Shown: positions 61,100 through 64,000 of the stretch, piece by piece
Layout: each line of letters begins with the position of its first letter
Numbering within the stretch: the first letter of the stretch is position 1
Assembly: GCA_964479045.1 (NCBI GenBank)
Contig: CAYZJI010000006.1
Coordinates: forward strand, 62,001-126,000
Reading direction: 5' to 3'
Length of the DNA: 64,000 nt
Source of the DNA: 2-02-FULL-47-50 sp964479045
GTDB lineage: Bacteria; Pseudomonadota; Gammaproteobacteria; Eutrophobiales; Eutrophobiaceae
Notes under the pieces: model-generated
What the model was told of the DNA's origin: nothing
Database searches by the model: none
What the model saw: the letters and a program-made list of their open reading frames with translations, nothing else
Made by a program: the position numbers and the translations under genes

Positions 61100-63775
61100 A
61101 TGAGTATAATCAATCTTAACAGGTTATTTCGCCCGGATTCTGTTGTGCTTGTGGGTGCTTCAGCACAAACGGGAACGCTCGGCCATGTGGTGATGAAAAA
61201 TCTGCTGGCCGGTGAATTCACCGGCCCCATACTCGCAGTCAATCCAAAATACAAAAGTATACTCGGTCAAATCTGTTACGCACATATCCATGAATTACCC
61301 ATCGTGCCCGATCTCGCCCTGATTTGCACACCGGCAGCAACGGTTCCCGGCATCATTACCGAACTCGCAGAACGTGGTACGCGTGCCGCCATCGTGCTTT
61401 CCGCCGGTTTTGATACCTTGGAAAACAACATTACGCTGCGCCAGAAAATGCTCGACGCATGCAAACCCTGGAAATTCCGCATACTTGGTCCAAATTGCGT
61501 GGGCATGCTGAATCCGGGCATAGGCCTGAATGCCAGTTTTGCCCATACCGGTTCCCTGCGCGGCAATATAGCCCTGGTTTCACAATCCGGCGCTATCTGT
61601 ACTTCAATACTCGACTGGGCAAAATCGCGGGGCGTGGGTTTTTCCAGTTTTATTTCACTCGGAGACAGTTCTGATGTCGATGTGGGAGATGTACTGGATT
61701 ATCTCAGCACAGATCAGCATACCCACAGTATTTTCCTTTATCTTGAATCAATACAGGATGCCCGCAAGTTTCTGTCCGCAGCACGCGCTACCTCCAGAAA
61801 CAAAAAAGTCATCGTGATCAAGGCCGGAAGGTATGCCGAAGGTGCCCAGGCTGCTGCATCTCACACCGGGGCACTGGCCGGCAATGACCAGGTTTTTGAA
61901 GCGGTGGTAGAACGTACTGGCATGTTACGCGTATATACCATACAGAACCTGTTCGACGCCGTTGAAACGCTGGCGCATACCCGGCCCATTACTGGCAACC
62001 GCCTTGCTATCATTACCAATGGCGGTGGCATGGGTGTGTTGGCCACTGACAGTCTTATTGCAGAGGGTGGCAAGCTTGCACAACTCGCACCGGAAACGAT
62101 TCAGGCTCTGAATCAGTGCCTGCCCGCAGCCTGGTCCAAAGCCAACCCTGTAGATATCATCGGTGACAGCGATGCGGCACGCTATGAACAGGCCCTGAAT
62201 ATCCTGCTGCAGGATCATAATTACGATGCGATACTGGTTATTCTGGTCCCGATTGCTGTAATTGATAACACTCGTGTCGCCAGCGCAGTAACTGCCTGCG
62301 CACGCAACAGCGCCAAGCCGATCTTCACCTGCTGGCTCGGTGGTGATGCAGTGACAACTGCACGGGAGATTTTCGAACAGGCCGGCATCCCCACCTATGA
62401 AACTCCGGAATCGGCCATCCGGGCCTTCCTGCAGATCGTTGAATATGAACAAAACCAGACGGCATTGATCGAAACACCGCCTTCAGTCCCGGAGGAATTC
62501 GACCCGGATATTGCCACAGTAAAACAGATCATGGCAGAAGCATTATCCAGCAAGCATGAACTGCTGAATGAGCATGAAGCCAAATCAGTATTACACGCAT
62601 ACGGGATACCGGTGGTGAAAACACAGTTTGCCGCCACGATCGATCAAGCCGTTGCCATTGCAGAAGATATCGGTTACCCGGTGGTACTGAAAATCGTGTC
62701 GCCACAGATTACACATAAATCCGATGTCGGCGGTGTACTGCTGAACATTGAATCTGCCACTATCCTAAGCACAGCCGCTGAAGGCCTGCTGGCACGGGTC
62801 AAACGCATCAGGCCGGATGCGCGGGTAGAAGGGTTTACTATCCAGAAAATGATCGAACATGAAGATGCGCATGAATTGATTATCGGGGTGTCCACGGATC
62901 CGGTTTTCGGGCCCGTCATCCTGTTTGGCCAGGGTGGCGTATCGGTGGAAATCATGCACGATCACCACCTCGCCCTCCCTCCGCTCAACCTCAAGCTTGC
63001 CCGGGACCTGATTAAACGCACCCGTGTTTATAATCTGCTCAAGGGTTATCGCAATGTTCCGTCGGCAGATTTGGCCAGTGTTGAACTGACTCTGATCAAA
63101 ATTTCACAACTGATTATCGATCATCCGGAAATTCATGAACTCGATATCAATCCCTTGTATGTCAATCCACATGGTATTGTGGCGCTGGATGCCCGCATCC
63201 GGGTTAAGTCCTGCGCAGGCAAACCCGGAAAACATCTCGCGATACGCCCCTATCCCAAACATCTTGAAGAAAACGTTGTACTCGATACCGGCGAAGCCAT
63301 CCTGCTACGTCCCATCAAGCCTGAGGACGAACCCGCGCATACTGCCTCCATGGCAATGTCTGCACCGGAAGATATTTATATGCGGTTTTTCCGCAGCATC
63401 ACGGCGCTCAGCCATGAACAAATGGCCCGTTTTACCCAGATTGATTATGACCGTGAGATGGCTTTCATCGCCATACGCAACAGGGACACTGATGGATATG
63501 AAACGTTGGGGGTCGTCAGGGCCATCTGCGATGCTGATACCATAAAGGCTGATCTCTCCATTATTATTCGATCAGATTACAAGGGCCGCGGCCTCGGCTC
63601 CCTGCTGATAGACAAGATGATCCGTTATTGCCGTGACAAAGGTTTACAACAGATCACCGGACAGGTGTTACCGGAAAACACGGCCATGCTGGCACTGGCC
63701 AAAAAATTCGGGTTTGAATCAAGCGCTGATCTGGAAAATCATGTGGTGCTGATCAGCCTGGATTTGACGGGTTAA
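61100..63775 (+). CDS. pat: Protein lysine acetyltransferase (Pat/YfiQ type)
   Basis: An 891-residue protein. An acyl-CoA synthetase (NDP-forming)-like region comes first: CoA-binding VVLVGASAQTGTLG, then a succinyl-CoA-ligase-like domain and an ATP-grasp domain from about residue 510. A C-terminal GNAT acetyltransferase domain follows (about 740-890, YKGRGLGSLLIDKM). In Salmonella and E. coli Pat acetylates and inactivates acetyl-CoA synthetase. The ATG at 61100 (MSIINLNRLFRP) is preferred to a TTG at 61070. No sirtuin deacetylase is seen nearby. AcsA, the expected target, is at 46411. Confidence 0.9.
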   Translation: MSIINLNRLFRPDSVVLVGASAQTGTLGHVVMKNLLAGEFTGPILAVNPKYKSILGQICYAHIHELPIVPDLALICTPAATVPGIITELAERGTRAAIVLSAGFDTLENNITLRQKMLDACKPWKFRILGPNCVGMLNPGIGLNASFAHTGSLRGNIALVSQSGAICTSILDWAKSRGVGFSSFISLGDSSDVDVGDVLDYLSTDQHTHSIFLYLESIQDARKFLSAARATSRNKKVIVIKAGRYAEGAQAAASHTGALAGNDQVFEAVVERTGMLRVYTIQNLFDAVETLAHTRPITGNRLAIITNGGGMGVLATDSLIAEGGKLAQLAPETIQALNQCLPAAWSKANPVDIIGDSDAARYEQALNILLQDHNYDAILVILVPIAVIDNTRVASAVTACARNSAKPIFTCWLGGDAVTTAREIFEQAGIPTYETPESAIRAFLQIVEYEQNQTALIETPPSVPEEFDPDIATVKQIMAEALSSKHELLNEHEAKSVLHAYGIPVVKTQFAATIDQAVAIAEDIGYPVVLKIVSPQITHKSDVGGVLLNIESATILSTAAEGLLARVKRIRPDARVEGFTIQKMIEHEDAHELIIGVSTDPVFGPVILFGQGGVSVEIMHDHHLALPPLNLKLARDLIKRTRVYNLLKGYRNVPSADLASVELTLIKISQLIIDHPEIHELDINPLYVNPHGIVALDARIRVKSCAGKPGKHLAIRPYPKHLEENVVLDTGEAILLRPIKPEDEPAHTASMAMSAPEDIYMRFFRSITALSHEQMARFTQIDYDREMAFIAIRNRDTDGYETLGVVRAICDADTIKADLSIIIRSDYKGRGLGSLLIDKMIRYCRDKGLQQITGQVLPENTAMLALAKKFGFESSADLENHVVLISLDLTG

Positions 63776-63893
63776 TCATCATTATTGATTGTAAGACGCA
63801 GGCGGGAGGTGCGGTTGGTACCCGGTTTGAGGCCCGGATTCTGGCAAATGTAGCCGTATTTCATTGATATTAGTATTAAATTGCCGGGTTTCG

Positions 63894-63899
63894 GCTATA
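63894..63899 (+). promoter_or_regulatory. -10 element of typA promoter
   Basis: TATAAT sits 35 bases before the typA start in the context GGCTATAATGCC. A -35 element 17-18 bases upstream (TTAGTA region) is poor, so only the -10 is convincing. The 63776-63893 stretch shows no gene. Confidence 0.5.
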
Positions 63900-63933
63900 A
63901 TGCCCGCCTTTTTCAGGCAGGTGCAACCCGTCC

Positions 63934-64000
63934 ATGGTCGAACATATCCGCAATATCGCCATCATCGCTCACGTTGATCACGGCAAAACCACGCTCGTGG
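63934..64000 (+). CDS. typA: GTP-binding protein TypA/BipA, N-terminal fragment
   Basis: Only the first 22 codons lie in the window. They encode MVEHIRNIAIIAHVDHGKTT, the G1 region of a translational GTPase. The RNIAIIAHVDHGKTTLV wording is characteristic of TypA/BipA; LepA and PrfC differ before the P-loop. The gene continues beyond the right edge. Confidence 0.85.
   Translation, partial: MVEHIRNIAIIAHVDHGKTTLV

Overview
The window is chromosomal DNA from a free-living gammaproteobacterium, probably a Chromatiales/Ectothiorhodospira-like lineage rather than an enteric. The basis is gene content: class III PHA synthase (phaE-phaC), sucA-sucB-lpd, fabA-fabB, nth preceded by an rsxE-like gene, mpl, rppH, and Pat-type protein acetyltransferase. 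Nearly all of it is dense and moderately GC-rich. The one clear foreign-looking patch is an AT-rich segment at about 24.1-25.0 kb. No rRNA, tRNA, CRISPR array, intact insertion sequence or prophage was seen.

Layout. 1-3.4 kb (minus strand): pqiA and the start of pqiB, a DUF1841 protein, nth and an orphan RnfE/RsxE-like membrane protein. 3.4-17.5 kb (plus): a complete nitrate assimilation locus, made of a porin, NrtA, NasT, NasS, NrtB, a double-ATPase NrtC/D, NirB, NirD and NasA. Both halves start at good sigma-54 -24/-12 promoters. The second promoter is followed by a leader that looks like a NasT (ANTAR) antitermination target: two hairpins with hexaloops having A1 and G4, the second overlapping the 5' arm of a strong terminator. 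This gives a self-contained circuit in which nitrogen limitation starts transcription (sigma-54) and nitrate, sensed by NasS, releases NasT to allow read-through.

17.6-24.1 kb: FAA hydrolase, a Lon-N-domain protein, mpl, a membrane protein, nspC, rppH and a HAD phosphatase. 24.2-25.0 kb: an AT-rich HEPN-like gene with duplicated AT-rich repeats behind it. 25.0-33.9 kb: TCA genes mdh and gltA (minus), then sucA, sucB and lpd (plus). These are separated by a MITE-like element with perfect 23-bp terminal inverted repeats and by palindromic repeats. 34.1-35.6 kb: a SnoaL-like protein and a LysR regulator.

35.8-42.9 kb: polyhydroxyalkanoate metabolism, with phaA, phaB, phaR, a second PhaB carrying an extra N-terminal helical segment, phasin phaP1, then phaC, phaE and a second phasin on the minus strand. 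Three of these promoters share TTGTGC/TTGCA palindromes that may be PhaR operators. 43.1-54.6 kb: a GGDEF-EAL protein, ppa and acsA (PPi-producing and PPi-removing enzymes in one operon), DUF4197, an OmpA-like lipoprotein, ispG, fabA-fabB and two uncharacterised proteins. 54.8-64 kb: a Ser/Thr kinase, a tungstate-type binding protein with its own porin and a ModE-like regulator, rlmI, pat (the expected regulator of acsA) and the first codons of typA.

The most interesting signals are the sigma-54/ANTAR leader, the asymmetric fused nitrate ATPase, a palindromic repeat translated into the N-terminus of NasA, the phasin-like/PhaB fusion, the HEPN gene, and the orphan tungstate-binding protein with porin and regulator.
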